DNA of 64,000 nt, from the NCBI GenBank assembly GCA_964541155.1, contig CAZIPC010000003.1:248001-312000 (forward strand), written 5' to 3'. The notes beneath the pieces are model-generated. The model did no database searches. It saw nothing but the letters and a program-made list of their open reading frames with translations, and had not been told where the DNA came from. Position 1 is the stretch's first letter; every line of letters starts with the position of its first letter. The stretch is from UBA4416 sp964541155. Lineage in GTDB: Bacteria; Bacteroidota; Bacteroidia; B-17B0; Aurantibacillaceae. Both the position numbers and the translations under genes were made by a program. Shown here one piece after another: positions 55,278 to 62,812 of this stretch.

Positions 55278-55405
55278 TTAACGTTTTGCAGCTTGGCGAA
55301 GTGGCGATTTTTTCCTAAAATGTTGATGCGGAGAACCAAAATTTGATTAACCACAAATATGTCTGCGGAGCACAGAACCGCCACTTTTGCCAAACCGTTG
55401 TTAGC
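55278..55405 (-). repeat. Imperfect inverted repeat A (attC-like) after the DUF2075 gene
   Basis: A 128-bp element. Read on the minus strand it begins GCTAACAACGGTTTGGC followed by AAAAGTGGCGG, and ends CGCCACTTCGCCAAGC then TGCAAAACGTTAA. The arms (55278-55306, 55379-55405) pair over most of their length with small bulges. Two GCGGAG copies lie in the centre. It begins 14 nt after the DUF2075 stop. TAAC/GTTA ends, extra bases in one arm and size like a Vibrio VCR site are reminiscent of attC, but consensus R boxes are only partly matched. Confidence 0.6.
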
Positions 55406-55419
55406 AGTTCGGGCATTTA

Positions 55420-57390
55420 TTATATTGTTGTCAGTCCACATTTTTTTAAATATTCATAAGTATTATCGTAATATTCCTTTGGTCTAGTTGCGTCACTATT
55501 GTCAACATTTGGAATATAAATTATCATTCCTTGTCTTGCTCTTGTTAACAAAACACGATAAGAATTTATAAGATAGGTTTTAGCAGAATCTTGATTGATG
55601 TTTTGCCATTTTGAACCTTTAAAATTCTGGTAATTCCATTCCGCTCCGTTGTGATACAAATTGATGTCCCAAGCAACACAAGTAAAATCAATTTCTAAGC
55701 CTTGAATATCAAATTCTGTTGCAATGTCTTCCAAATAATATGAGGAACGAACGTCATCATTTCCGTTTAGAAACCAATTAGCAGGTTCAATTTCGTTTTT
55801 CACATCAATTCCTTCTGCACGTAATCTACGACCGCCTGAACTTGCAACAACTCCAATTCTTTCAGTTCCTTTTGCATTTTCTCTAAGCCATTTTTTTGCG
55901 TTGTTCAAGTTTCGTGTTAGGAAAATAGGATAATTATTTTTGATTGAATTGAAAATATCTTTTGCTTTATGACTTTCGTTTTCTAGAATATTTTGAATTA
56001 GCAAAGCAACTTTTTCGCTTCTAAATGAACGAACGGAAACAGCCAAATGCAAATCTGTTTCTTTATTTCCATTTGCTTGTAGCCAATTCAAAAGTATTTC
56101 ATCTTTCAAGTATGTTGACTTTTCGCTTAAAATTTTGTCTGAATAATAAACATTCCAATCTGAATATTTCTGTTTTAATGATTCTATCCACTCAGAAACC
56201 CCGGCTTCGCCTGTATTGATTTCTTGTCCGCCACCAATTAGGCAGACAATTGTACACCAATCTTCGTGGCGATTCATTACGCTAATCAAATATTCTGGTT
56301 CGGACATTTCAAAGTCGTCAATCCCTTTTTTGGTTTTCATAAACTTTGAAACTTGTTCTTTTTGCCAAGCCCTTTGGGCTTCGTCAAAAACGACAACTTT
56401 TTCTATCGGAGGTTTTTCTGTTTTTAAGTTGTCGTCTCGGAAATGGTGGATATTTTGAATAAATGCTTTTGCTTCACGTTCTGCGTCTGTGCGTTTTAGT
56501 TTTTCTCCATTTTCTTTAGCAGTTGCAACAGAGTCACGAGTCAAAGCTTCTCTTAGCACGTCAACTAAAGGGCCATTTCCTGAAAGAAAAACAGAATGTT
56601 CTGATTCATCTGCTTTAAGTCGTTCATTCGCAATGTTCAAACCGGCAAGAGTTTTTCCTGCGCCAGGAACACCTGTAAGAAAACAAATTGATTTCTGTTT
56701 TTGTGCTTTAGCTGTTTCAATAATTTTGTTGATTGCTTTAGCTGTTCGAGAAAGATTTATTGCTCCTGAATCGCTTCGCGAAATTTCTTGAACGTTATGT
56801 CCTTTATACAATGCTTGTGCAGCTTCAATAATTGTTGGTGTCGGTTTGTATGTGCTATTTTCCCAATCAAATACATTTATGTTTTGTTTCGCTGTTTGAG
56901 TTCTTAAAATGTTTTTTAAGGTACTTTCAAAGTTGTCTGCATTGCAAAGGATACAATTGTTTAGTTGAATCGCTTGTTCAATGTCGTTTGTTACGTTTGG
57001 TGCTTTAGTTACAACCAAAATTGGAATAATTGTCTTATCGTGGCTGCCTTCGTGAAAATTCAATAGGTCTAGGCAATAATCTATTGTTTGGTATTGAGCC
57101 TCTTTAGTATAATGATTGTCACCAATCTTAAATTCAATTACAAAAATGAAGTTGTTAGAAATTAAAATGTTGTCTACTCGTTTGCCCATTCGCGGAATGG
57201 AAAACTCAAAGTAAAGATTCCCCCGAATGTCTTTAAGCCATGATTTTAAAAAGTCAATTTGTTTGAGCCAAGCGTTTTTTTGCTGGTCTTCAAGGTCGTG
57301 TTGATGATTTTTTGCAAGTTGTCCGAAAATTGAATTCGCGTCTTCTCCTAAAAATTTGTCTATCGAATTATGGTAATAACTTCTATTCAT
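55420..57390 (-). CDS. PD-(D/E)XK-like nuclease fused to DUF2075 (Schlafen-type) helicase
   Basis: 656 residues. The N-terminal domain has RVDNILI (Asp73) and FVIEFKIG (Glu86, Lys88), a D...ExK nuclease pattern, then a switch region. A DUF2075 superfamily 1-like helicase follows: LTGVPGAGKTLAGLN (Walker A, about 240), VVFDEAQRAW (Walker B, about 333), CLIGGGQEIN, and a C-terminal YRVLLTRARQGMIIYIP. Similar nuclease-helicase fusions appear in mobile and defence-linked loci, which suggests nucleic-acid surveillance; this is inference. It is the middle gene of island 2, flanked by inverted repeats A and B. Confidence 0.83.
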   Translation of the reverse strand: MNRSYYHNSIDKFLGEDANSIFGQLAKNHQHDLEDQQKNAWLKQIDFLKSWLKDIRGNLYFEFSIPRMGKRVDNILISNNFIFVIEFKIGDNHYTKEAQYQTIDYCLDLLNFHEGSHDKTIIPILVVTKAPNVTNDIEQAIQLNNCILCNADNFESTLKNILRTQTAKQNINVFDWENSTYKPTPTIIEAAQALYKGHNVQEISRSDSGAINLSRTAKAINKIIETAKAQKQKSICFLTGVPGAGKTLAGLNIANERLKADESEHSVFLSGNGPLVDVLREALTRDSVATAKENGEKLKRTDAEREAKAFIQNIHHFRDDNLKTEKPPIEKVVVFDEAQRAWQKEQVSKFMKTKKGIDDFEMSEPEYLISVMNRHEDWCTIVCLIGGGQEINTGEAGVSEWIESLKQKYSDWNVYYSDKILSEKSTYLKDEILLNWLQANGNKETDLHLAVSVRSFRSEKVALLIQNILENESHKAKDIFNSIKNNYPIFLTRNLNNAKKWLRENAKGTERIGVVASSGGRRLRAEGIDVKNEIEPANWFLNGNDDVRSSYYLEDIATEFDIQGLEIDFTCVAWDINLYHNGAEWNYQNFKGSKWQNINQDSAKTYLINSYRVLLTRARQGMIIYIPNVDNSDATRPKEYYDNTYEYLKKCGLTTI

Positions 57391-57436
57391 TTTCGGATGT
57401 CATTTCTTATTTTGTGAGGGTCGCTCTTGCCTGACT

Positions 57437-57607
57437 GCTAACGGTTTCGCGGTTTGCTTCAGGCCGTTTTGGAACCCTTGTCTACCTAAATGTTTAAATA
57501 AAGGTACTAATGTTACTATGCAATTGCAAAGCAAAAGTTAAAAAAGTTTCTACCGATTTTGCAATTGCTTTGATGTCTGCAAGGCTTGAGCAAACCGTGT
57601 GTTAGGC
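57437..57607 (-). repeat. Imperfect inverted repeat B (attC-like) after the PLD-like gene
   Basis: A 171-bp element. Minus strand: begins GCCTAACACACGGTTTGC then TCAAGCCTTGC, ends GGCCTGAAGCAAACCGCG then AAACCGTTAGC. The outer arms (57437-57465, 57580-57607) pair through CGGTTTGCT; a nested palindromic pair around GCAATTGC (57520-57532, about 57560-57568) would extend the hairpin. GCCTAAC matches the attC R'' box RYYYAAC exactly; the other end (GTTAGCA) only partly matches GTTRRRY. It begins 15 nt after the PLD-like gene's stop. Confidence 0.6.
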
Positions 57608-57622
57608 GATGGGCGTTCCTTT

Positions 57623-58540
57623 CTATTTTACGAACACGCTTAGTTCTGCTAAATTTTCAGGATATGCGATATAGTCTTTTCCCATATAATTTTTTATAAC
57701 AAGTCCTTTTGATTGTCCTAATGCTGTTATTTTGTCGTCATTAATTAAGCCTGCATTTTGCATTATATTTGTAATTTCCGATTGTGTAACGCCAAGGGAC
57801 TTAGATAATTGTGAAGCAGATAAAGGTTTGGAAGATATATTTACAACTGTTTCTACTTTTACTACTTTTTGTTCTTTAAAATCTTTTATTTCTTTTGATG
57901 TTATAGTTAGATTGTCGACAATAACATTAAAGCCATTTAATTTTTTAGCACCAAAAATACCATAAATCCCATCCCTTTCAACTTTTATCGGTTCTGTTTT
58001 ATATTTTAGTTCAGAACTTTCAAATATTTTTTGAAATTGTTCTATTGGATTTATTTCTTTATTGGCAAAACCAAGCACATCTTGTTTTACTTTGTCAATA
58101 CCTTGCGCAACAATTGTGTCAGTGCCATCCATTACTTTACCCAGCAAACCCTTTGATGCATAATTGCAAGTAATTCCAACTTCAATGTTTTTTGCTAAAG
58201 AATAATCATAAAGATTAATGCTTGTCATAATAAAATCAAAATCATTCTGATAAAACTTAGCGTGTAAACGCTCGTTGTATCTAATTTCTACATTTGGAAA
58301 TTGTTTTAAGAATTCAAAACTATCTTTTTTTATACTTTTATAAAGATTGTCTTCATTTTTTCCAAATAGCACACATAGTTCAAAGTCGTGTTTTAATATA
58401 TGTTCATTTAGCGCAACTCTAATTTCTTTACTTAGGTCTATAAACGGAGATATCAATAGTAATTTATGTTTTGCGTTTTTAATAAGATTTTCTAGTCCTG
58501 CTACTAAGTCAGTATTGAAAATAAATTGTACTTCTGCCAT
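57623..58540 (-). CDS. Phospholipase-D-like protein with a winged-helix-like tail
   Basis: 305 residues. The PLD fold carries one HKD-type motif: His93 and Lys95 in LHAKFYQ, then MTSINLYDYS with the Ser/Asn of the pattern, and Glu120. Only one HKD is present, as in nuclease-type PLD proteins that dimerise. Residues about 245-300 (LSASQLSKSLGVTQSEITNI) look like a small helix-turn-helix domain. Likely nucleic-acid processing, possibly defensive; inferred from domain and island context. The upstream 150 bp contain hairpin C. Confidence 0.8.
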   Translation of the reverse strand: MAEVQFIFNTDLVAGLENLIKNAKHKLLLISPFIDLSKEIRVALNEHILKHDFELCVLFGKNEDNLYKSIKKDSFEFLKQFPNVEIRYNERLHAKFYQNDFDFIMTSINLYDYSLAKNIEVGITCNYASKGLLGKVMDGTDTIVAQGIDKVKQDVLGFANKEINPIEQFQKIFESSELKYKTEPIKVERDGIYGIFGAKKLNGFNVIVDNLTITSKEIKDFKEQKVVKVETVVNISSKPLSASQLSKSLGVTQSEITNIMQNAGLINDDKITALGQSKGLVIKNYMGKDYIAYPENLAELSVFVK

Positions 58541-58572
58541 AATTTATGTTTTTCGTGTTTATGTCTTTACGC

Positions 58573-58636
58573 CTTACTCCTAATTACTTGCTTGGCGCTA
58601 CATATTCGTTTGTAAGCAATTACAATTAGTTGTAAG
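58573..58636. repeat. Inverted repeat C upstream of the PLD-like gene
   Basis: CTTACTCCTAATTACTTGCTT (one 21-nt arm, 58573-58593, with key parts CTTAC, CTAATT and TTGCTT) pairs imperfectly with 58614-58636 across a 20-nt loop. On the minus strand the ends are CTTAC and GTAAGGC. It lacks the T run of a terminator, is shorter than A and B and lies 59 nt after the DUF1761 gene and 32 nt before the PLD start. Could be a worn cassette end or a regulatory hairpin. Confidence 0.4.
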
Positions 58637-58695
58637 TGTTTTATTTTTATAAATGCAATAACTTATTAGGCTTTTAAATAGAGTAGGATAGGGGC

Positions 58696-59193
58696 TTACA
58701 TCCAAGCAGATAAAATGCCTCCCATAATGCCCATACAAAGTATCCAGTATCCAGAATGGATAAGAATGTATTTAACGCTTTTTCGTTCAAATAACGAATT
58801 AATTGCAACTAAAGGAGTAGCCATAAAAATCCCAGTCATTGTGCCGTGTAAGGCACCATGTTTAAACGTTCTGTAAGCGCTCCCAAACTGGTTCATAATA
58901 CTTTTGTACATCATTCCCAATTCAGTACTAGGATCGTTAAAACTCGATTTAAATAGCATGGAGCTAAAATGAAATTGGTGTATAACTGCAAATTGTAAAG
59001 AAAATGCTAAAAACACACTCATTATAAAACTTACACCAAATATTATACCCATGTTGGCGCTTTTCATTTTTTCTTCAGATATATCGGCCTCTTTCATCCA
59101 AATATTACCAAATGTATTTTTATTGTACCATATAAATCCCATAATCATTGGTACTAAAGCGGCTACTATAACAGCTGTAAAATTAATATTCAT
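58696..59193 (-). CDS. DUF1761 family membrane protein
   Basis: 165 residues with four transmembrane helices. It opens INFTAVIVAALVPMIMGFIW followed by YNKNTFGNIW, has FGVSFIMSVFLAFSLQF in helix 2 and ends GYWILCMGIMGGILSAW. The segment FKHGALHGTMTGIFMATP is the usual conserved block of DUF1761. No function known. It marks the return to backbone genes after island 2. Confidence 0.85.
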   Translation of the reverse strand: MNINFTAVIVAALVPMIMGFIWYNKNTFGNIWMKEADISEEKMKSANMGIIFGVSFIMSVFLAFSLQFAVIHQFHFSSMLFKSSFNDPSTELGMMYKSIMNQFGSAYRTFKHGALHGTMTGIFMATPLVAINSLFERKSVKYILIHSGYWILCMGIMGGILSAWM

Positions 59194-59286
59194 ATTTTTA
59201 ATGTTTTAATTTCAAATTTATGATTTTTTTAATTGTATAAAAATCATTTCAGTATTTTTTAATTTAATAAAAAATGATTTTCTAAT

Positions 59287-59321
59287 AAAAAAGCCTCAAA
59301 ACATTGTTTTGAGGCTTTTTT
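59287..59321 (-). terminator. Terminator of the ribosomal operon
   Basis: AAAAAAGCCTCAAAAC and GTTTTGAGGCTTTTTT form a 16-bp stem with a 3-4 nt loop (near-perfect), 22 nt after the rplQ stop; minus-strand T run follows. Confidence 0.92.
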
Positions 59322-59342
59322 ATTGAATGTATTAAGAAGAGA

Positions 59343-59822
59343 TTATTCTCCGTCTGTTGTTTCAGTTGTTCCTTCAGCTTTTGCTTCAGTTGTTTTTTTA
59401 GCACGACTACGACGAGTAGTTTTTGCTTTTTCAGTTTTAGCAGCTTTACCGTTAGAGTAAATTTCGTTGAAATCAACTAATTCAATTAACGCCATTTCAG
59501 CAGCATCACCTTGTCTGTTTCCAGTTTTAATGATACGAGTGTAACCACCGTTTCTTTCAGCAACTTTTACTGATACTTCTTTAAATAACATAGCAACTAC
59601 TTCTTTACTTTTTAAGTAAGAGAAAACAGTTCTACGGCTATGTGTAGAATCATCTTTACTTTTGTTAATAATTGGTTCAACATAAGTTCTTAAAGCTTTA
59701 GCTTTAGCTAAAGTTGTAAAAATACGTTTGTGCTCAATTAAAGAACAAGCCATATTGCTCATTAACGCTTTACGGTGAGAAGCTGTTCTACCTAAATTAT
59801 TTATTTTATCTCCGTGTCTCAT
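59343..59822 (-). CDS. rplQ: Large ribosomal subunit protein bL17
   Basis: 159 residues. The core (about 1-115) has MRHGDKINNLGRTASHRKAL, the MACSLIEHKRIFTTLAKAKA block and RRTVFSYLKSKE; a basic then acidic tail rich in Lys, Thr and Ala follows, longer than in E. coli (127 residues). It sits at the subunit near the exit tunnel. Last gene of the ribosomal operon, followed by the terminator. Confidence 0.97.
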   Translation of the reverse strand: MRHGDKINNLGRTASHRKALMSNMACSLIEHKRIFTTLAKAKALRTYVEPIINKSKDDSTHSRRTVFSYLKSKEVVAMLFKEVSVKVAERNGGYTRIIKTGNRQGDAAEMALIELVDFNEIYSNGKAAKTEKAKTTRRSRAKKTTEAKAEGTTETTDGE

Positions 59823-59897
59823 TGTAATTTATGATTTAAGATTTATGAATTTCGATTAAAGAAAATTTCTGAAATCTAACTTCTAAAATCTAATTTA

Positions 59898-60890
59898 TTA
59901 ATCTTTATCTAATTTATATTTTACTACATTCATTCCAAATTGTAACCCTTTTGTTGATACTAAATCTTCGAGCTCAGTTAAAGATTTTTTACCAAAATTA
60001 CGGAATTTTAAAAGGTCATTTTTATTGAATGATACAAGTTCTCCTAACGTTTCAACATCTGCTGCTTTTAAGCAATTTAAAGCTCTAACAGATAAATCCA
60101 TATCAACCAATTTAGTTTTTAATAATTGGCGCATGTGTAATGATGTCTCATCAAATTCTTCTTCAGATTTTTTCTCTTCAGAATCTAAAGTGATTTTCTC
60201 ATCAGAGAATAACATGAAGTGATAAATTAAAATTTTAGCAGCTTCTTTTAAAGCTTCTTTCGGGTGGATAGATCCATCAGAAACGATATCTAAAATTAAT
60301 TTTTCATAATCCGTTTTTTGTTCAACACGATAGTTTTCTATAGTGTATTTTACATTTTTAATAGGAGTATAAATTGAATCAATAAAGATAGTACCTTGAG
60401 GTGCTGAATTGGTTTTATTTTCCTCTGCAGGAACATATCCACGACCTTTATCTATTGTTAATTCAATTTTTAATTTAACGTTACTTTCGCAGTTAAAAAT
60501 CACTAATTCAGGATTTAAAATCTGAAAACCATTAGCAAATTTACCAATTTCTCCAGCTGTAAATTTTTCACTACCAGCAAAATGGATTACAATTTTCTCA
60601 ACATCATGATTATCTAATTGTTTTTTAAAACGCACTTGTTTTAAATTTAAGATAATTTCTGTTACATCTTCTACAACACCTTTAATTGTAGAGAACTCAT
60701 GGTCAACACCTTCAATTTTTACGCTAGTAATAGCATGACCTTCTAATGAAGATAATAAAATACGACGTAATGAGTTACCTATAGTGATACCGAATCCTGG
60801 TTCTAACGGACGGAATTCAAATTGTCCTTCAGTTTCGGTAGAGTTAATCATAACAACCTTATCTGGTTTTACGAAATTTAATATTGCCAT
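59898..60890 (-). CDS. rpoA: RNA polymerase alpha subunit
   Basis: 330 residues. The N-terminal assembly domain has FRPLEPGFGITIGNSLRRIL and LSSLEGHAITSVKIEGV; the C-terminal domain (about 255-320) has LNCLKAADVETLGELVSF and RNFGKKSLTELEDLV. It nucleates RNA polymerase assembly. Placed between rpsD and rplQ as usual. Confidence 0.98.
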   Translation of the reverse strand: MAILNFVKPDKVVMINSTETEGQFEFRPLEPGFGITIGNSLRRILLSSLEGHAITSVKIEGVDHEFSTIKGVVEDVTEIILNLKQVRFKKQLDNHDVEKIVIHFAGSEKFTAGEIGKFANGFQILNPELVIFNCESNVKLKIELTIDKGRGYVPAEENKTNSAPQGTIFIDSIYTPIKNVKYTIENYRVEQKTDYEKLILDIVSDGSIHPKEALKEAAKILIYHFMLFSDEKITLDSEEKKSEEEFDETSLHMRQLLKTKLVDMDLSVRALNCLKAADVETLGELVSFNKNDLLKFRNFGKKSLTELEDLVSTKGLQFGMNVVKYKLDKD

Positions 60891-60931
60891 TTTATTAATT
60901 TATATAGGTTAAAAAAAAATGCTAATTACTA

Positions 60932-61537
60932 TTATTTAGAGTACAACTCGACGATTAGTTGCTCCTTAATGTTTTCAGGAATCTGAGAACGCTCAGGTAC
61001 AGAAATAAATTTACCTGTAAAGCTTGTTTTATCAAAATCTAACCAAGAGTATTTATTTACAGATCCTGATAAAGAATGAGTAATAGCCTCTAATGATTGA
61101 GATTTTTCACGAACACCAACTACATCACCTGCTTTTAATGTGTAAGAAGCAATGTTTACAACATTACCATTTACAGTAATATGCGCATGATTAACTAATT
61201 GACGAGCAGCTCTACGAGAAGGAGCAATACCTAAACGATATACTACGTTATCTAAACGAGATTCTATTAATTGTAATAATACTTCACCAGTAATTCCATG
61301 TGCACGCACTGCTTTATCAAAAGTTTTAGCAAATTGCTTTTCTAAAATACCATAAGTATATTTTGCCTTTTGTTTTTCCATTAACTGGATAGCATATTCT
61401 GATTGTTTTGCACGTTTTTTACCTGCACCATGTTGCCCAGGAGGGTAATTTTTTTTCTCTAAAGCTTTATCTGGGCCAAAAATTGGCTCTCTGAATTTTC
61501 TTGCAATTTTAGATTTAGGACCTGTATATCTTGCCAT
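60932..61537 (-). CDS. rpsD: Small ribosomal subunit protein uS4
   Basis: 201 residues: MARYTGPKSKIARKFREPIF at the start and an S4 RNA-binding domain with RLDNVVYRLGIAPSRRAARQ and VNHAHITVNGNVVNIASY. One of the first proteins on 16S rRNA; in many bacteria it also represses its operon. The 41-nt gap to rpoA fits co-transcription. Length is usual. Confidence 0.98.
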   Translation of the reverse strand: MARYTGPKSKIARKFREPIFGPDKALEKKNYPPGQHGAGKKRAKQSEYAIQLMEKQKAKYTYGILEKQFAKTFDKAVRAHGITGEVLLQLIESRLDNVVYRLGIAPSRRAARQLVNHAHITVNGNVVNIASYTLKAGDVVGVREKSQSLEAITHSLSGSVNKYSWLDFDKTSFTGKFISVPERSQIPENIKEQLIVELYSK

Positions 61538-61594
61538 TTCTTTATATTAATTTCTGTTATTATTTTTTATTTTGTCTACCTGAATTCACTGCTA

Positions 61595-62005
61595 TTAGCA
61601 ACGACGTTTTTTAGGTGGACGACATCCGTTATGAGGCATTGGAGTAATATCAATGATTTCAGTTACTTCAATTCCTGAGGTTGCAATTGTTCTAATTGCT
61701 GATTCTCTACCTGCACCAGGTCCTTTTACATAAACTTTTACCTTACGTAAACCTAAATCAGCTGCTACTTTTGAGCAATCTGCTGCTGCTAATTGAGCTG
61801 CATAAGGCGTGTTCTTTTTAGAACCACGGAAGCCCATTTTACCAGCACTTGACCAAGAAATAACTTGACCAGCTGAATTGGTTAAAGATATAATAATGTT
61901 ATTAAATGTAGCGTTTAAGTGAGCTTCTCCAACTGCCTCTACCTTTACTACTCTTTTCTTAGCGTTAGCTTTTGCAGCTGCTACTGATGATTGTTGTTTA
62001 GCCAT
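61595..62005 (-). CDS. rpsK: Small ribosomal subunit protein uS11
   Basis: 136 residues. The conserved blocks are HLNATFNNIIISLTNSAGQV, GFRGSKKNTPYAAQLAA and the C-terminal PHNGCRPPKKRRC. It forms part of the platform where mRNA's Shine-Dalgarno region and the 16S 3' end meet. It sits 26 nt after rpsM. Confidence 0.98.
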   Translation of the reverse strand: MAKQQSSVAAAKANAKKRVVKVEAVGEAHLNATFNNIIISLTNSAGQVISWSSAGKMGFRGSKKNTPYAAQLAAADCSKVAADLGLRKVKVYVKGPGAGRESAIRTIATSGIEVTEIIDITPMPHNGCRPPKKRRC

Positions 62006-62030
62006 TTTTTATGAAATGCTTATTTATTTA

Positions 62031-62408
62031 TTACTTAGTAACTTTTTTCTTGTTTGCAACTGTTTTACGTTTTCCTTTACGAATACGAGCGTTGGTTTTT
62101 GTACGTTGTCCACGAACAGGTAATCCATTACGGTGGCGAATTCCACGGTAAGAACCAATGTCTGTTAAACGTTTAATGTTTAATGCAACTTCTGAACGAA
62201 GTCCACCTTCTACTTTAAAATTGTCGTTAACAATTTTACGAATAGCGTTTTGCTCATCATCACTCCACTCATTAACTTTTTTATTAAAGTCAATACCAGC
62301 TTCTGTTAAAATACGTTGAGCTCTGCTACGTCCAATACCAAAAATGTAGGTTAATCCTATTTCTCCTCTTTTATTTTTTGGTAAATCTATACCTGCAATA
62401 CGTGCCAT
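62031..62408 (-). CDS. rpsM: Small ribosomal subunit protein uS13
   Basis: 125 residues: MARIAGIDLPKNKRGEIGLT at the start, helix-hairpin-helix TYIFGIGRSRAQRIL, and RGIRHRNGLPVRGQRTKTNA near the end, which contacts P-site tRNA and the 50S head bridge. Usual length and context. Confidence 0.98.
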   Translation of the reverse strand: MARIAGIDLPKNKRGEIGLTYIFGIGRSRAQRILTEAGIDFNKKVNEWSDDEQNAIRKIVNDNFKVEGGLRSEVALNIKRLTDIGSYRGIRHRNGLPVRGQRTKTNARIRKGKRKTVANKKKVTK

Positions 62409-62450
62409 TATTTATATACTTTGGTTTTAAAAGTTTGCGAAAATACGCAA

Positions 62451-62567
62451 TTATTTTTGTCTTTGTTTAAACTTTGGGTTTTTTTTGTTGATTATGTACA
62501 ACTTTCCTTTACGACGCACTATTTTACAATCTGCGCTTCTTTTTTTTATAGATGCTCTAACTTTCAT
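62451..62567 (-). CDS. rpmJ: Large ribosomal subunit protein bL36
   Basis: A 38-residue ORF between infA and rpsM: MKVRASIKKRSADCKIVRRK then GKLYIINKKNPKFKQRQK. This is the bL36 pattern, but only one cysteine (residue 14) of the usual Cys3-His zinc site is visible, so this is the zinc-free form. Confidence 0.95.
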   Translation of the reverse strand: MKVRASIKKRSADCKIVRRKGKLYIINKKNPKFKQRQK

Positions 62568-62592
62568 TTCCTTGTTATTTAATTTTTCTTAA

Positions 62593-62811
62593 TTACTTGT
62601 ACCTGTATGTTATTCTTCCTTTTGATAAATCATATGGGCTCATTTCCAATTTAACTTTATCTCCAGTTAATATTTTTATATAATGCATTCTCATCTTACC
62701 AGAGATATGAGCAATAACAACATGACCATTTTCGAGTTCTACTCTAAACATGGCATTACTTAATGATTCAATAATAATACCATCTAACTCAATATTTGCT
62801 TGTTTTGCCAT
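62593..62811 (-). CDS. infA: Translation initiation factor IF-1
   Basis: 72 residues, a single OB fold: IELDGIIIESLSNAMFRVEL, GHVVIAHISGKMRMHYIKIL, and SPYDLSKGRITYRYK. It blocks the A site during initiation. It lies 1 nt after secY and 25 nt before rpmJ, as in most Bacteroidota. Confidence 0.98.
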   Translation of the reverse strand: MAKQANIELDGIIIESLSNAMFRVELENGHVVIAHISGKMRMHYIKILTGDKVKLEMSPYDLSKGRITYRYK

Positions 62812-62812
62812 A

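Noticed and set aside
55256..55441. 61-residue minus-strand ORF overlapping the end of the DUF2075 gene
   Set aside because: It lies across inverted repeat A and begins inside the DUF2075 coding region; the repeat alone explains the open frame.
59282..59476. 64-residue minus-strand ORF overlapping rplQ
   Set aside because: It is an out-of-frame reading of the low-complexity Lys/Ala/Thr tail of rplQ and the terminator.
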